This document shows, piece after piece, positions 54,607 through 63,155 of a stretch of DNA of 64,000 nucleotides. The stretch spans positions 62,001-126,000 of the forward strand of contig NZ_CP109328.1 of assembly GCF_035918155.1 (NCBI RefSeq), read 5' to 3'. Position numbers and translations under genes: made by a program. Below the pieces are notes generated by a model that was not told where the DNA came from, made no database searches, and was given only the letters and a program-made list of their open reading frames with translations. The stretch's first letter is position 1. Each line of letters opens with the position of its first letter. The stretch is from Streptomyces sp. NBC_01591. Lineage in GTDB: Bacteria > Actinomycetota > Actinomycetes > Streptomycetales > Streptomycetaceae.

Positions 54607-55757
54607 ATGCCGCGTTCTGGTTGGGTGAAGCCGTCTTCTGGTGTCCGGTTGTCGGATTTGGTGTCTGTGGGGTTGCTGACGCGGGTGTTTCCCGCGGACG
54701 TGGTTGACGCGGTGATCGAGGAGGCGGGGCGTACTGAGCGGCGTCGCCGGTCGTTGCCCGCACGGGTAATGGCGTACTTCTCGATCGGGATGGCGCTGTA
54801 TTCCGATGACTCGTACGAGGATGTGTTCGCGCAGCTCACGGACGGGCTGTCGTGGGCGTCGGGGTGGTCCGAGTCGTTCCCGCCGCCGTCGAAGTCGGCG
54901 ATCTTCCAGGCCAGGTCTCGTTTGGGGTTCGAGCCGGTGCGGGATCTCTTCGCGCGGGTCGCACGTCCGCTGGCGGGGCCGGGCACGCCGGGGTCGTGGC
55001 TGGCGGGGCGTCGTCTGGTGGCGGTCGATGGGACGTGCCTGGACGTGGCGGACACGTCAGTCAACGCAGAGTTCTTCGGGCGGCCCGCTTCAAGCCGAGG
55101 GGAGCGGGCCGCGTTTCCGCAGGCCCGCCTGGTGGCATTGGCTGAATGCGGCACCCATGCGGTCTTCGACGCTGTTACCGGCCCGTGCGGTGTGTCGGAG
55201 ATGGAGTTGTCCCGGCAGCTCGTCGGGCGGCTGGAGCCGGGCCAGCTGGTCCTGGCCGACCGGGGTTTCTACGGGTTCCGCCTCTGGCAACAGGCCGCAG
55301 CCACGGGCGCGGATCTGCTCTGGCGAGTGAAGACGAACCTGAGGCCCCGGTACCTGGAAACCCTGGCCGACGGGTCGTGGCTGGCCCGGATCGTCCCGAC
55401 ATCGGGAACGAACCGGGCCACGACGGATCCACTCACGGTCAGAGTGATCGACTACACGATCGATGACGGCCGGGACAACCCCGAGGAATACCGGCTGCTG
55501 ACCACGATCCTCGACCCTGCCGAGGCCGGCGCCGAGGACCTCGCAGCCGCCTACGCCCAACGGTGGGAAATCGAGACCACCTTCGACGAGCTGAAGACCC
55601 ACCAGCGCGGGCCCCGCGCGGTACTGCGCTCGAAGGCCCCCGACCTTGTCCAGCAAGAAATCTGGGGACACCTGTGCTGCCACTACGCCATTCGCACCCT
55701 GATGGCCGACACCGCCGCCCACGCCGGCCACGACCCCGACAGAGTCTCCTTACGCGC
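54607..55757 (+). pseudogene. IS4-family transposase, 3'-truncated
   Basis: ATG 54607 starts MPRSGWVKPSSGVRLSDLVS. The N-terminal DUF4372-like region (ARVMAYFSIGMALYSDDSYE) and catalytic core are clear: D in LVAVDGTCLDVADT, D in QLVLADRGFYGFRLW and E in QRWEIETTFDELKTHQRGPR. After ADTAAHAGHDPDRVS the frame joins unrelated sequence at about 55757. The core is complete but the end, including the right terminus, is lost. Confidence 0.85.
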
Positions 55758-55759
55758 TT

Positions 55760-56703
55760 CGAGTACTGCAAGGCGAGTGGATCACGGACTCGATGACGTA
55801 CGCAGCCGACGAAGATCCGGTGCTCTACTTCGGGGCCGCCCTGGAAATTCCCGAACGGGTCGTCCGGGCCCGCGCCTACGCCTCGGCCCTGGGCTGGTAC
55901 CGCCTGGTGGTCAACGGCAAGGACCTGACCGGGGCGAGCCTGGTGCCACGCTTCACGCCGTTCGAGCAGGAGGTCGAGTACCGCGAGTACGACCCGGCCG
56001 GCGCGATCGTCCCCGGCATGAATCTGTTCCACCTGGTGGTCGCCGACGGGCGTTTCCGTGGCCGCCTCGGGTTTCTCGCACGCCGCTGCGTCTACGGGCC
56101 GGAACTGGCGGCATACCTGCACTTGGAGCTGGAGTTCGCCGACGGAACCCGACGCACGTGGGGCACGGACGCCACGTGGACCGTGGGCCGCGGGCCCGTC
56201 GTGCGTGCCGACCCGAAGTTCGGTGAGTTTGCAGATCTGCGTATCCCTGCGCCGTGGAGTCAGCCTCATGACCACGCTCAGTCGCGCCCGGTGCGTCCGT
56301 TCTCCCCGCACTCCCGGCAGCTGATCGCTGAGCAGGTACCACCGGTCACTGCCGTGAAAGAGCTGACACCGGTTTCGGTGTGGCGATCCCCCAGGGGACG
56401 CCAACTGGTTGATTTCGGGCAGAACTTCGCCGGCGTCGCGCGCCTGCGCCTCACCGGCCGGGCGGGCACCTCTGTCCGCGTCACCTATAGCGAGCTCATC
56501 AGCCCTGACGGCGAGCTGGACACGCAGTGGATTCTGAGCGACAGGAAAAAGCCGTGGTACCAGCGTGACGAGGTCATCATCGGCGCCCCGGGTGAGTGGT
56601 TCGAACCGAGCTTCACCATCCACGGCTTCCGTTACCTGGAGATCGAGGTCCTGGATCAGGACCTGGCGCCCAACGACATCGTGGGCGTGGTTCTGTCCTC
56701 CGA
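55760..56703 (+). pseudogene. Alpha-L-rhamnosidase (GH78) fragment, non-catalytic N-terminal domains
   Basis: The frame reads YFGAALEIPERVVRARAYAS, ALGWYRLVVNGKDLTGASLV and YDPAGAIVPGMNLFHLVVAD. After a linker come VDFGQNFAGVARLRLTGRAG and FEPSFTIHGFRYLEIEVLDQ. This is the beta-sandwich order of the N-terminal part of GH78 rhamnosidases. The catalytic barrel is missing: the gene stops at 56703, where the 61-bp IS110-type repeat begins, and the 5' end is replaced by the IS4 remnant. It cannot be enzymatically active. Confidence 0.8.
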
Positions 56704-56763
56704 GCGGGACGCGGTCGGGTTGGCCGCTCGTAGCGTGCCGTAGGACGCCGGTCCGGGTGACTC
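56703..56763 (+). repeat. 61-bp repeat shared with the IS110 element 1 left end
   Basis: This is identical at 60 of 61 positions to the reverse complement of 5649-5709. It supplies the last residues and the stop of the truncated rhamnosidase frame. The next 170 bp up to the following gene contains nothing I can assign. Confidence 0.75.
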
Positions 56764-56940
56764 AGGGTGAAGCCGCGGGGCGGACCGGCATCGACGACAT
56801 GCAGCGCGTCGACCGTTCCGCGCTCCTCCGCGGTGGTCATGATGACCGGCACGCCCTCGAAGACTGCACCGGGCCGTGACCTGCCTGGCCGGGCGGTGCC
56901 CGCGCGCAGCAGTGTCAGCGGCTTCCCTTAGGTTCGTCCC

Positions 56941-57561
56941 ATGAGTTCTTCTCTGAGCGTCTACCTGCTCGACGTGGCCGCTACGCGCGCCTTGGTCGGA
57001 TCCCGCGACAACCAGTTGCTGGAGGCGATCCGCAACGGCTTCGGGGACGACCTGGCACGCGACGACGACTATTTCAGCGACGCGATCGAGGAAGGCGCCC
57101 CCACGGCATACGAGGCACTGCGCGCGGTCATCGACGGCGAGCCCTTCAGTGAGGATAGGGACCACGCCTTCCAGTACGGCTACGCCTACAAGCGGCTGTG
57201 TTCGCTCACCGGCTCGTTCTTGGACAACGACCGTTTTACGCCGCACCGGGGTGACTGGCTGTCGGTGGTCGACGAGGGCCTGAATGCTCTGGGCGTCACC
57301 GCCGTGTCTGTTGAGGACTTCAGCTACAGCGACCTGCCCGATCCTCTGCCGTACACATTCATACCGGGCTGCGGCGAGTGGACGCCCGATCACATCGCAC
57401 AGGCGCTGGAGCAGTTCGAGGCCACCAAGCGGGCGGTCGACGAGTCGGGCCAGGCGCCACCGCTGGAGTCTGAGGTCGTGGAGGCCGTTATGCAGTGTCT
57501 CGGCTGGATGCGGCACGCCGCGGGACGGCCTGGCTTTGGAGTCATCGGCTTCCGGTCCTGA
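56941..57561 (+). CDS. DUF7691/DUF1877-like hypothetical protein
   Basis: This 206-residue protein starts at ATG 56941. It opens LSVYLLDVAATRALVGSRDN and contains EEGAPTAYEALRAVIDGEPF and FQYGYAYKRLCSLTGSFLDN, a pattern common to a Streptomyces family of unknown function with a DUF1877-like fold. It has no membrane segment. It is a stand-alone gene, and immunity-type roles have been suggested for comparable families only by context. Confidence 0.7.
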   Translation: MSSSLSVYLLDVAATRALVGSRDNQLLEAIRNGFGDDLARDDDYFSDAIEEGAPTAYEALRAVIDGEPFSEDRDHAFQYGYAYKRLCSLTGSFLDNDRFTPHRGDWLSVVDEGLNALGVTAVSVEDFSYSDLPDPLPYTFIPGCGEWTPDHIAQALEQFEATKRAVDESGQAPPLESEVVEAVMQCLGWMRHAAGRPGFGVIGFRS

Positions 57562-57728
57562 ACGCGAACACCGACGCCAGGCCCTCGTACGGCACCTCGG
57601 TGAGCAGTACCGCCGACTGTCCGAGCGCTTCCTGATGCCGAACGGGGTGTCGCTGGAGAACCGGCGCGACCCGCATTCGCTGCTGATCTCCACGGTGCCC
57701 CGGATCGGGGCGCGGACGGAGAAGAAGG

Positions 57729-58334
57729 TCACCGGGACGGGGAGCTGCGGTGGGCTTGGGCGAGGAGCCGTTCCCAGGTACGGGTTGATCCGCCGTACTG
57801 GGCGGCGAGAGCGGCCGCGAGGCGGGTACGGGGGACGTCCTCGGCGGTTTCGAGTGCCTCGGTGGCGGTGCGCAGGCGGGGGTCGCCTTCGTAGGCGTGG
57901 GCCTTGAGGGGCCCGTTCCCTGTGCCCGGGGGGCGTCCGCCTCCCTTTCCCTGCCGGGGAGGGGCGTTGCGGCGTTTCTCGACGTCGCGTCGGGCCCAGA
58001 GTCGGAGGCTGTAGACGGTTGTGCCGGGCGGGAGGTAGCCCTGGGTCGCGTAGGCGCGGACGGTGCTTGCCGCGACGTCGAGCAGGGCGGCGGCCTCCTC
58101 GTCGTTGAGGAGGTCGTCGGGGTGTTCGCGGGTGGGCAGGGCGGGGATGGGCCGCCCGTCGAGGTGGGCCTGGGCCTGGGCGAGGTCGTAGACCAGGACG
58201 CGACTGTCGGGGAAGAGGGTTGGCACGTGCTGGCGGAATGCGGGGGCGTCGCGGCGCCGCCAGGTGGCGATGGGTACGCCGGCCTGCTGGGCGATGTCGG
58301 CTTCGTTGATCACGGGGCGGCTGTGGGGGATCAC
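57729..58334 (-). CDS. MerR-like HTH protein of unknown role
   Basis: This 201-residue protein starts at ATG 58334 (MIPHSRPVINEADIAQQAGV). The first HTH-like segment is at residues 10-30. A second, clearer one is LLNDEEAAALLDVAASTVRA, then YLPPGTTVYSLRLWARRDVE. A Gly/Pro-rich basic linker (RQGKGGGRPPGTGN) and a helical tail follow. Such proteins are frequent on actinobacterial plasmids and integrative elements. Between 57562 and 57728 a short plus-strand frame (EQYRRLSERFLMPNGVSLEN) is a fragment of unknown origin. Confidence 0.6.
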   Translation of the reverse strand: MIPHSRPVINEADIAQQAGVPIATWRRRDAPAFRQHVPTLFPDSRVLVYDLAQAQAHLDGRPIPALPTREHPDDLLNDEEAAALLDVAASTVRAYATQGYLPPGTTVYSLRLWARRDVEKRRNAPPRQGKGGGRPPGTGNGPLKAHAYEGDPRLRTATEALETAEDVPRTRLAAALAAQYGGSTRTWERLLAQAHRSSPSR

Positions 58335-58646
58335 GGGCGGTTGGCTTCTCTCGGGTGTTCCGGCGGACGGGCTACGCTGGTGGGACTTCCTCGGCTGGCG
58401 GTGACGTCTGCGTGGATGTTGGTCAGGGGCCGGTGGTGTGCCGGGTCGCTTCTCGCAAGTGGCTCTCCGCCGGCCCCTTCTCTGTCTCCCTCTTCCAGCG
58501 GCGGACCTCGCGCGGGTTGGCTGAACTTTCGGCTGCGGGCGATGGGCTGGCAGACCGCGCGCGCCTGTGCCGTCAGCTCATCGCGGAGCGCACCTGAGGA
58601 AGGCCACGGTTTCGCGCAGACGTTTCGCTGCCCGGGTTGACTTTAA
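58335..58646. other. Stretch without a certain gene
   Basis: A plus-strand frame from 58355 to 58597 ends DGLADRARLCRQLIAERT and might be a small gene divergent from the HTH gene, but its start region has poor coding character. No other feature is seen. Confidence 0.3.
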
Positions 58647-59033
58647 ATGGAGGCCGATTCCACTGCCACCGGATCGGGCACGGTCAATTTCGACGACGAG
58701 TCGCCGAAGTACACGGACGGCGGCCCGTACCCCGGTACCGACTACTCCGGCAAGGTGCCGGGCGACGACGCCGAGCTGACCCATTCACTGATCGACGAGT
58801 ACAGCCGCAGCTTCCCCGGCAAGAACATCATCGTGGCGAAATCGTTCAACAACCTCTCCTTCTCCGGGGTGTCCGGCCTCGAACATCTTGCGGTGGTGGA
58901 CGGTGTCGATGTGTTCGCCCTCGACAGCGGAACCATCACCAACAAGGGGGACGGCGGCTGGAAGAACTGGGGTTTCACCGGCAACTTCGAGTACGCCGAG
59001 GACGCGAAGGAGGTGACCTTCGGCGACCGGTGA
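58647..59033 (+). CDS. Hypothetical protein, possibly 5'-truncated
   Basis: The frame encodes 128 residues with FDDESPKYTDGGPYPGTDYS, then IIVAKSFNNLSFSGVSGLEH and a C-terminal WKNWGFTGNFEYAEDAKEVT. It is acidic, soluble and well-formed, but without a recognisable motif. ATG 58647 lacks a ribosome-binding site, so the true start may be lost. Confidence 0.45.
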   Translation: MEADSTATGSGTVNFDDESPKYTDGGPYPGTDYSGKVPGDDAELTHSLIDEYSRSFPGKNIIVAKSFNNLSFSGVSGLEHLAVVDGVDVFALDSGTITNKGDGGWKNWGFTGNFEYAEDAKEVTFGDR

Positions 59034-59100
59034 GGTAGAGGTCGACCGCGCGCCCGTCGAGGGCTGAGGGGTGCCGTCGGAGACGCTGATCGGAGGACTG

Positions 59101-59210
59101 CCCACCACCTGGCCGGGCGCAAGGACCTCGGACGGTGGGTAAACGTGCAGCGGTTCGGGTGGGAGCAGCTCCTACCCGAACAGCAGTGGATCCTGGAGAA
59201 CACCCTCACG
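59101..59210 (+). pseudogene. Helicase-associated-domain fragment ending at IS6 copy 2
   Basis: The frame reads LAGRKDLGRWVNVQRFGWEQ, then LLPEQQWILENTLT, resembling the last HA repeat of actinobacterial DEAD/DEAH helicases. IS6 begins at 59211 and ends the frame. With the fragment at 48812 it suggests a former linear-replicon helicase gene. Confidence 0.5.
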
Positions 59211-60075
59211 GGTGCTGTTACGTTGTTGGGTTGCAGGTGCCTGACGGTGCGTCGTGGCCTGGTGGGGCCCGCGGTCCGGGCCTGTGGTCAGGCTGTGGTG
59301 GGCCGGCCGGCAGCGCCGGTGATCTGGTCCCAGATCGCGAAGCGGACGGTCATCTCGGCTCGGTGGTCGGAGGCGGTCATCAGGTGGCGGTGAGGGCGGA
59401 AGTGGGGTGAGATGCCGCTGAACGCGGACAGGAACCGCTGGGCCCCGCCGACGGAGCGGAATCCCTTAATGGCACGTTCGCGCTGCCGGGTAGGCTGATG
59501 ACTGTTCTCGGCCCGGTTGTTCAGGCCCTTGTGGGCACGGTGTTCCACCGAGGGCATGACCTCGCGGTGCGCCGCGCCGTAGGAACGGAGCTTGTCGGTG
59601 ACGACCACCCGCGGCACCGTACGGGTCTTCTTCATCAGGCGGCGGAAGAAGCGTCCTGCCGCGGCCTTGTCCCGGCGGCTCTGCAGGAGGATGTCGAGCA
59701 CGTTGCCGTCCTGGTCGACGGCCCGCCACAGGTACTTCTGCTCTCCGTTGTTCTTCACGAAGACCTCGTCCAGGTGCCACTTGTCCCCGGGCCGTGGCCG
59801 ACGGCGGCGCAGTCCGTCCGCGTAGGCCTGGCCGAACTTGGCGGACCAGCGGCGGATGGTCTCGTAGGAGACGATGACGCCGCGCTCGAGCATCAGCTCC
59901 TCGACCTCGCGGAAGGACAGCGGGAAGCGGAAGTACAGCCATACCGCGTGCGCGATCACCTCCACCGGGTACCGGTGGCCCTTGTACGACGGCGACGCGG
60001 ACGACACGAACGAATCTCTCCCCGGCACGACCAACCAGAAGATCATCCCACCCGGCCAGTCAACGTGACAGTGCC
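59211..60075 (-). mobile_element. IS6-family insertion sequence, copy 2
   Basis: This 865-bp element has GGTGCTGTTACGTTG at 59211-59225 and the complement of GGCACTGTCACGTTG at 60061-60075. It has the same orientation as copy 1. No 8-bp duplication is present (CCCTCACG against CTGGAGCA). The right terminal repeat is identical to that of copy 1. Confidence 0.87.
59288..60007 (-). CDS. IS6-family transposase, copy 2
   Basis: GTG 60007 (VSSASPSYKGHRYPVEVIAH) is preferred over the longer open start at 60046, giving about 239 residues. The DDE residues lie in KWHLDEVFVKNNGEQKYLWR, VVVTDKLRSYGAAHREV and NRAENSHQPTRQRERAIKGF. It is very similar to copy 1 and intact. Confidence 0.9.
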   Translation of the reverse strand: MSSASPSYKGHRYPVEVIAHAVWLYFRFPLSFREVEELMLERGVIVSYETIRRWSAKFGQAYADGLRRRRPRPGDKWHLDEVFVKNNGEQKYLWRAVDQDGNVLDILLQSRRDKAAAGRFFRRLMKKTRTVPRVVVTDKLRSYGAAHREVMPSVEHRAHKGLNNRAENSHQPTRQRERAIKGFRSVGGAQRFLSAFSGISPHFRPHRHLMTASDHRAEMTVRFAIWDQITGAAGRPTTA

Positions 60076-60108
60076 CTGGAGCACTGTGCGGTAGTTGCCG
60101 ACGTGTGG

Positions 60109-60525
60109 TCAGAAGGTGAAGGCTTCGCTGATGGCGTGGCTGTCCTCGTACATGCGGTAGCCGGTGATCTTGCCTTCGGCTGCGGTGATGTGGAGGGCAA
60201 AGTGGTTGGTGAAGGTCTTGCCGGTGGCCAGGACCCCGAAGCGGTTGTGGCCGATGACCACGGCGTGGTCACCATCGACGACGGTCGTGGCGACGACGTA
60301 CTCCTTTGCGGGGGTGAGGTGCCGGCCGAAGGAGGCGAAGAACGCGGCGATGTCGTCCTTGGTGGTGCGGTTTCCGGCCCAGGGGACGTTGGGAGCGCCG
60401 CCGACGTGGAAGGCAATGTCGTCGGCGAACAGGTCCAGCAGGGCGGGCATGTCGCCTTCGCCGAAGCGGGCGAAGAATGCGTCGACAACGTCACGGGTGC
60501 TGGCCTGGGCGGTGATGGTGCTCAT
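60109..60525 (-). CDS. SnoaL-like ketosteroid-isomerase-fold protein
   Basis: This 138-residue protein starts at ATG 60525. The NTF2-like pattern is VVDAFFARFGEGDMPALLDL, FADDIAFHVGGAPNVPWAGN, TTKDDIAAFFASFGRHLTP and FTNHFALHITAAEGKITGYR. No reaction can be assigned. It lies 110 bp downstream of the oxidoreductase gene on the same strand and is probably co-expressed with it. Confidence 0.85.
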   Translation of the reverse strand: MSTITAQASTRDVVDAFFARFGEGDMPALLDLFADDIAFHVGGAPNVPWAGNRTTKDDIAAFFASFGRHLTPAKEYVVATTVVDGDHAVVIGHNRFGVLATGKTFTNHFALHITAAEGKITGYRMYEDSHAISEAFTF

Positions 60526-60634
60526 GGTGGTTCCGTTCTGTGTGGTGTGTGTCGTGCGGGTGGGATGGGTCCTGCCTGACGCAGGCCGGGGAGCCGGCGG
60601 TCTGGCTGCCGCAGGGCAGAAGCTGCGGGGCGGG

Positions 60635-61603
60635 TCAGGGGGCGATGGAGAGGACGATCTTGCCGGTGGTGCGGCCGATCTCGCCCAGCGTGTGGGCCCG
60701 GACGGCTTCTTCGAGGGGGAAGACCGCGTCGACAATCACGCGCAGGTGGCCGTCCTCGACCAGGGAGGTGATCTCGCGCAACCCCGCATGGTCGGGCTCG
60801 ACGAGCATGAACACCGCCCGGATACCGGCCGCCTCGGCCTCCTTCGCGGGGAAGGTGTCGTCCAGCGGCAGGATCGAGATCAGCGTGCCGCCCGGCCGCA
60901 GCGTTTGCAGGGACCGGGCCCAGTTGGGGCCGCCGAGGGTGTCCAGGACGACATCGACGTCGCGGAGGGTCTCGGCGAAGTCCTGGGTGCGGTAGTCGAT
61001 CAGCTCGTCGGCGCCCAGCGAGCGCAGCAGCTCGTGCTTGGCCGCGCTGGCCGTGCCGATGACGTACGCGCCGCGGGCCTTGGCGATCTGCACGGCCAGG
61101 TGGCCGACGCCTCCGGCGGCCGCGTGGATCAGGACGCGCTGGCCGGGCTGGACGTTCGCGGTGTCCACCAGGGCCTGCCAAGCGGTCAGCGAGGCCAGCG
61201 GCAGGGCGCCGGCCTGGATGTGGTTCAGGCCGTTGGGGCGCGGGGCGAAGTGGCGGGTCGGGGCGGCGACGTACTCGGCATAGGCCCCCGCCGGGTGCGG
61301 GAAGCGCGGCATCCCGAACACCTCGTCGCCGACCTCGAAGAGTGTCACCCCGCCGCCGACCGCCTCGACCACCCCAGCGACGTCGAAGCCCAGGGTGAAC
61401 GGCGGCCTGGCTCCGGTGGCGAACACGCCGCGCTCGCGGGTCTTCCAGTCGGCCGGGTTCACGCCTGCCGCGTGCACCCGGACCAGGATCTCGCCCCGGC
61501 CCGGGACCGGACGCTGCGTCTCGACGGTCTTGAGGACCTCCGGGGCTCCAGCGGCGTCCTGGGAGACGGCGCGCATGGTCGAGGGGCTGGTGGCCTGGTC
61601 CAT
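60635..61603 (-). CDS. NADP-dependent quinone-oxidoreductase-like MDR protein
   Basis: This 322-residue protein starts at ATG 61603. It has PGRGEILVRVHAAGVNPADW, FTLGFDVAGVVEAVGGGVTL, and the NADPH-binding segment VLIHAAAGGVGHLAVQIAKA with GTASAAKHELLRSLGADELI. It lacks the zinc ligands of alcohol dehydrogenases, as in the QOR class. It is divergent from the GlxA-type regulator, its likely controller, and followed by a SnoaL-like gene. Confidence 0.9.
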   Translation of the reverse strand: MDQATSPSTMRAVSQDAAGAPEVLKTVETQRPVPGRGEILVRVHAAGVNPADWKTRERGVFATGARPPFTLGFDVAGVVEAVGGGVTLFEVGDEVFGMPRFPHPAGAYAEYVAAPTRHFAPRPNGLNHIQAGALPLASLTAWQALVDTANVQPGQRVLIHAAAGGVGHLAVQIAKARGAYVIGTASAAKHELLRSLGADELIDYRTQDFAETLRDVDVVLDTLGGPNWARSLQTLRPGGTLISILPLDDTFPAKEAEAAGIRAVFMLVEPDHAGLREITSLVEDGHLRVIVDAVFPLEEAVRAHTLGEIGRTTGKIVLSIAP

Positions 61604-61732
61604 GATGACGTGCTCTTTTCAGCAGTGCGTTTCTTGTCGTTCGTGCCGTTTCTCCTGGGCACGTCCTAAGACTGCCTGGGAGGAAAGACCCCCAGTAGTG
61701 GCCCGATGGCCATGGAGTGAAAGGATCGGGTC

Positions 61733-62713
61733 ATGCACCACATTGGCGTTCTGGCCCTGGAAGGTGTCGTCCCCTTCGAGCTCGGCATCCCCGCGCGGAT
61801 CTTCGGCGCCGCCCGCGACGGCACGGGCAACCGGCTCTACTCCGTGACCACGTGCAGCCTGGACGGCCACCCCGTCCGCACCGAGGCCGACTACCAGCTC
61901 ACCGTCTCCCACGACGCCTCCCTGCTGACCACCGTCGACACCGTCGTCATCCCGCCCTCCCACGCGCTGGGCCCCATTCGCGAGGAGGGCCGCCTGCCCG
62001 ACCCCCTGCGCGAGGCCCTGGCCGCCATCCGCCCCGAAACCCGGATCGTGGCGATCTGCACCGGCACCTACGTGCTGGCCGCCGCGGGGCTGCTAGACGG
62101 CCGCCCCGCCACTACCCACTGGCGCGAAGCCGACCGCCTGCAGCGCATGTTCCCCACCGCGCGCATCAACCCTGACGTCCTCTTCATCGACGACGGCGAG
62201 ATCCTCACCTCTGCCGGGGTCGCCGCCGGAATCGACCTGTGCCTGCACATCGTCCGCCGCGACCACGGCAGCGAAATCGCCAACGAGGTCGCCCGCTCGT
62301 GCGTCGTACCGCCCTGGCGCGACGGCGGACAGGCTCAGTACATCCAGCGCCCCGTCCCCGACCCCACTGCCCCCGGCACCGCCCCCACACAGGCGTGGAT
62401 CATGGAACACCTCGCCGAACCCGTCACTCTGGCCGATATGGCCGCCCACGCCAACGTCAGCGTGCGCACCTTCACCCGCCGCTTCCGCGACGAGGTCGGC
62501 ACCAGCCCCGGCCAGTGGCTCGTCCGCCAGCGCGTCGACCTGGCCCGGCACCTGCTGGAGACCACTGACTGGCCCGTCGACCTGGTCGCCGGCCGCGCCG
62601 GATTCGGCACCGGTGTCTCCCTGCGCCAGCACCTTCATGCCGCCATCGGGATCACACCCCAGGCATACCGCCGCACCTTCCGCCCCACCCCCGCAACGCT
62701 GGGGGGTGGCTAG
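61733..62713 (+). CDS. GlxA-family regulator (DJ-1/PfpI domain + AraC HTH)
   Basis: This 326-residue protein starts at ATG 61733. The N-terminal DJ-1-like domain has HHIGVLALEGVVPFELGIPA, the nucleophile-elbow region IVAICTGTYVLAAAGLLDGR and ATTHWREADRL. The C-terminal AraC domain has HLAEPVTLADMAAHANVSVR, TFTRRFRDEVGTSPGQWLVR and VAGRAGFGTGVSLRQHL. The stop TAG (62711-62713) lies in a CTAG where an IS701 element has inserted, so the last residues could be altered. Confidence 0.9.
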   Translation: MHHIGVLALEGVVPFELGIPARIFGAARDGTGNRLYSVTTCSLDGHPVRTEADYQLTVSHDASLLTTVDTVVIPPSHALGPIREEGRLPDPLREALAAIRPETRIVAICTGTYVLAAAGLLDGRPATTHWREADRLQRMFPTARINPDVLFIDDGEILTSAGVAAGIDLCLHIVRRDHGSEIANEVARSCVVPPWRDGGQAQYIQRPVPDPTAPGTAPTQAWIMEHLAEPVTLADMAAHANVSVRTFTRRFRDEVGTSPGQWLVRQRVDLARHLLETTDWPVDLVAGRAGFGTGVSLRQHLHAAIGITPQAYRRTFRPTPATLGGG

Positions 62714-63155
62714 TAGGGCTTTGTTACGTATCTGGGCAAGTGGTCGCCTTGATGGTTTCCTGCAGTTATGAGGGCGGATGAACTCGCGGCGTGCAGGGCC
62801 CGGTTGGAGGAGTTCGCTGGGGAGGTGTTCGCGCCTTTGGCGCGTGCTGATCAGCGGAGGAAGGGCGGGCTGTACCTGCGGGGCCTGCTGCTGGACGGGC
62901 ATCGGAAGTCGATGCAGCCGATGGCTGGTCGGCTGGGTGTGGACCACCAGCAATTGCAGCAGTTCATGACCTCGTCGACCTGGCCGGTGGACACGGTTCG
63001 TGCCAGGCTGGCTCGCAGGGCGGTGGCTGTGGTCCGGCCGCAGGTGTGGGCCGTGGACGACACCGGGTTCCCGAAGGACGGAAGGTCCTCGCCCGGGGTG
63101 GCCAGGCAGTACTCCGGCACCCTGGGCAAGGTCGGGAACTGCCAGATAGGGGCCT
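62714..63155 (+). mobile_element. IS701-family fragment, 5' part with transposase N-terminus
   Basis: The fragment follows CTAG (62710-62713) and starts TAGGGCTTTGTTACG. ATG 62768 begins MRADELAACRARLEEFAGEV, and the product continues through VWAVDDTGFPKDGRSSPGVA (first catalytic D) to about 63150 (GKVGNCQIG). There an IS3 element interrupts it. It is a different IS701 subtype from the element at 15864. Confidence 0.8.
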
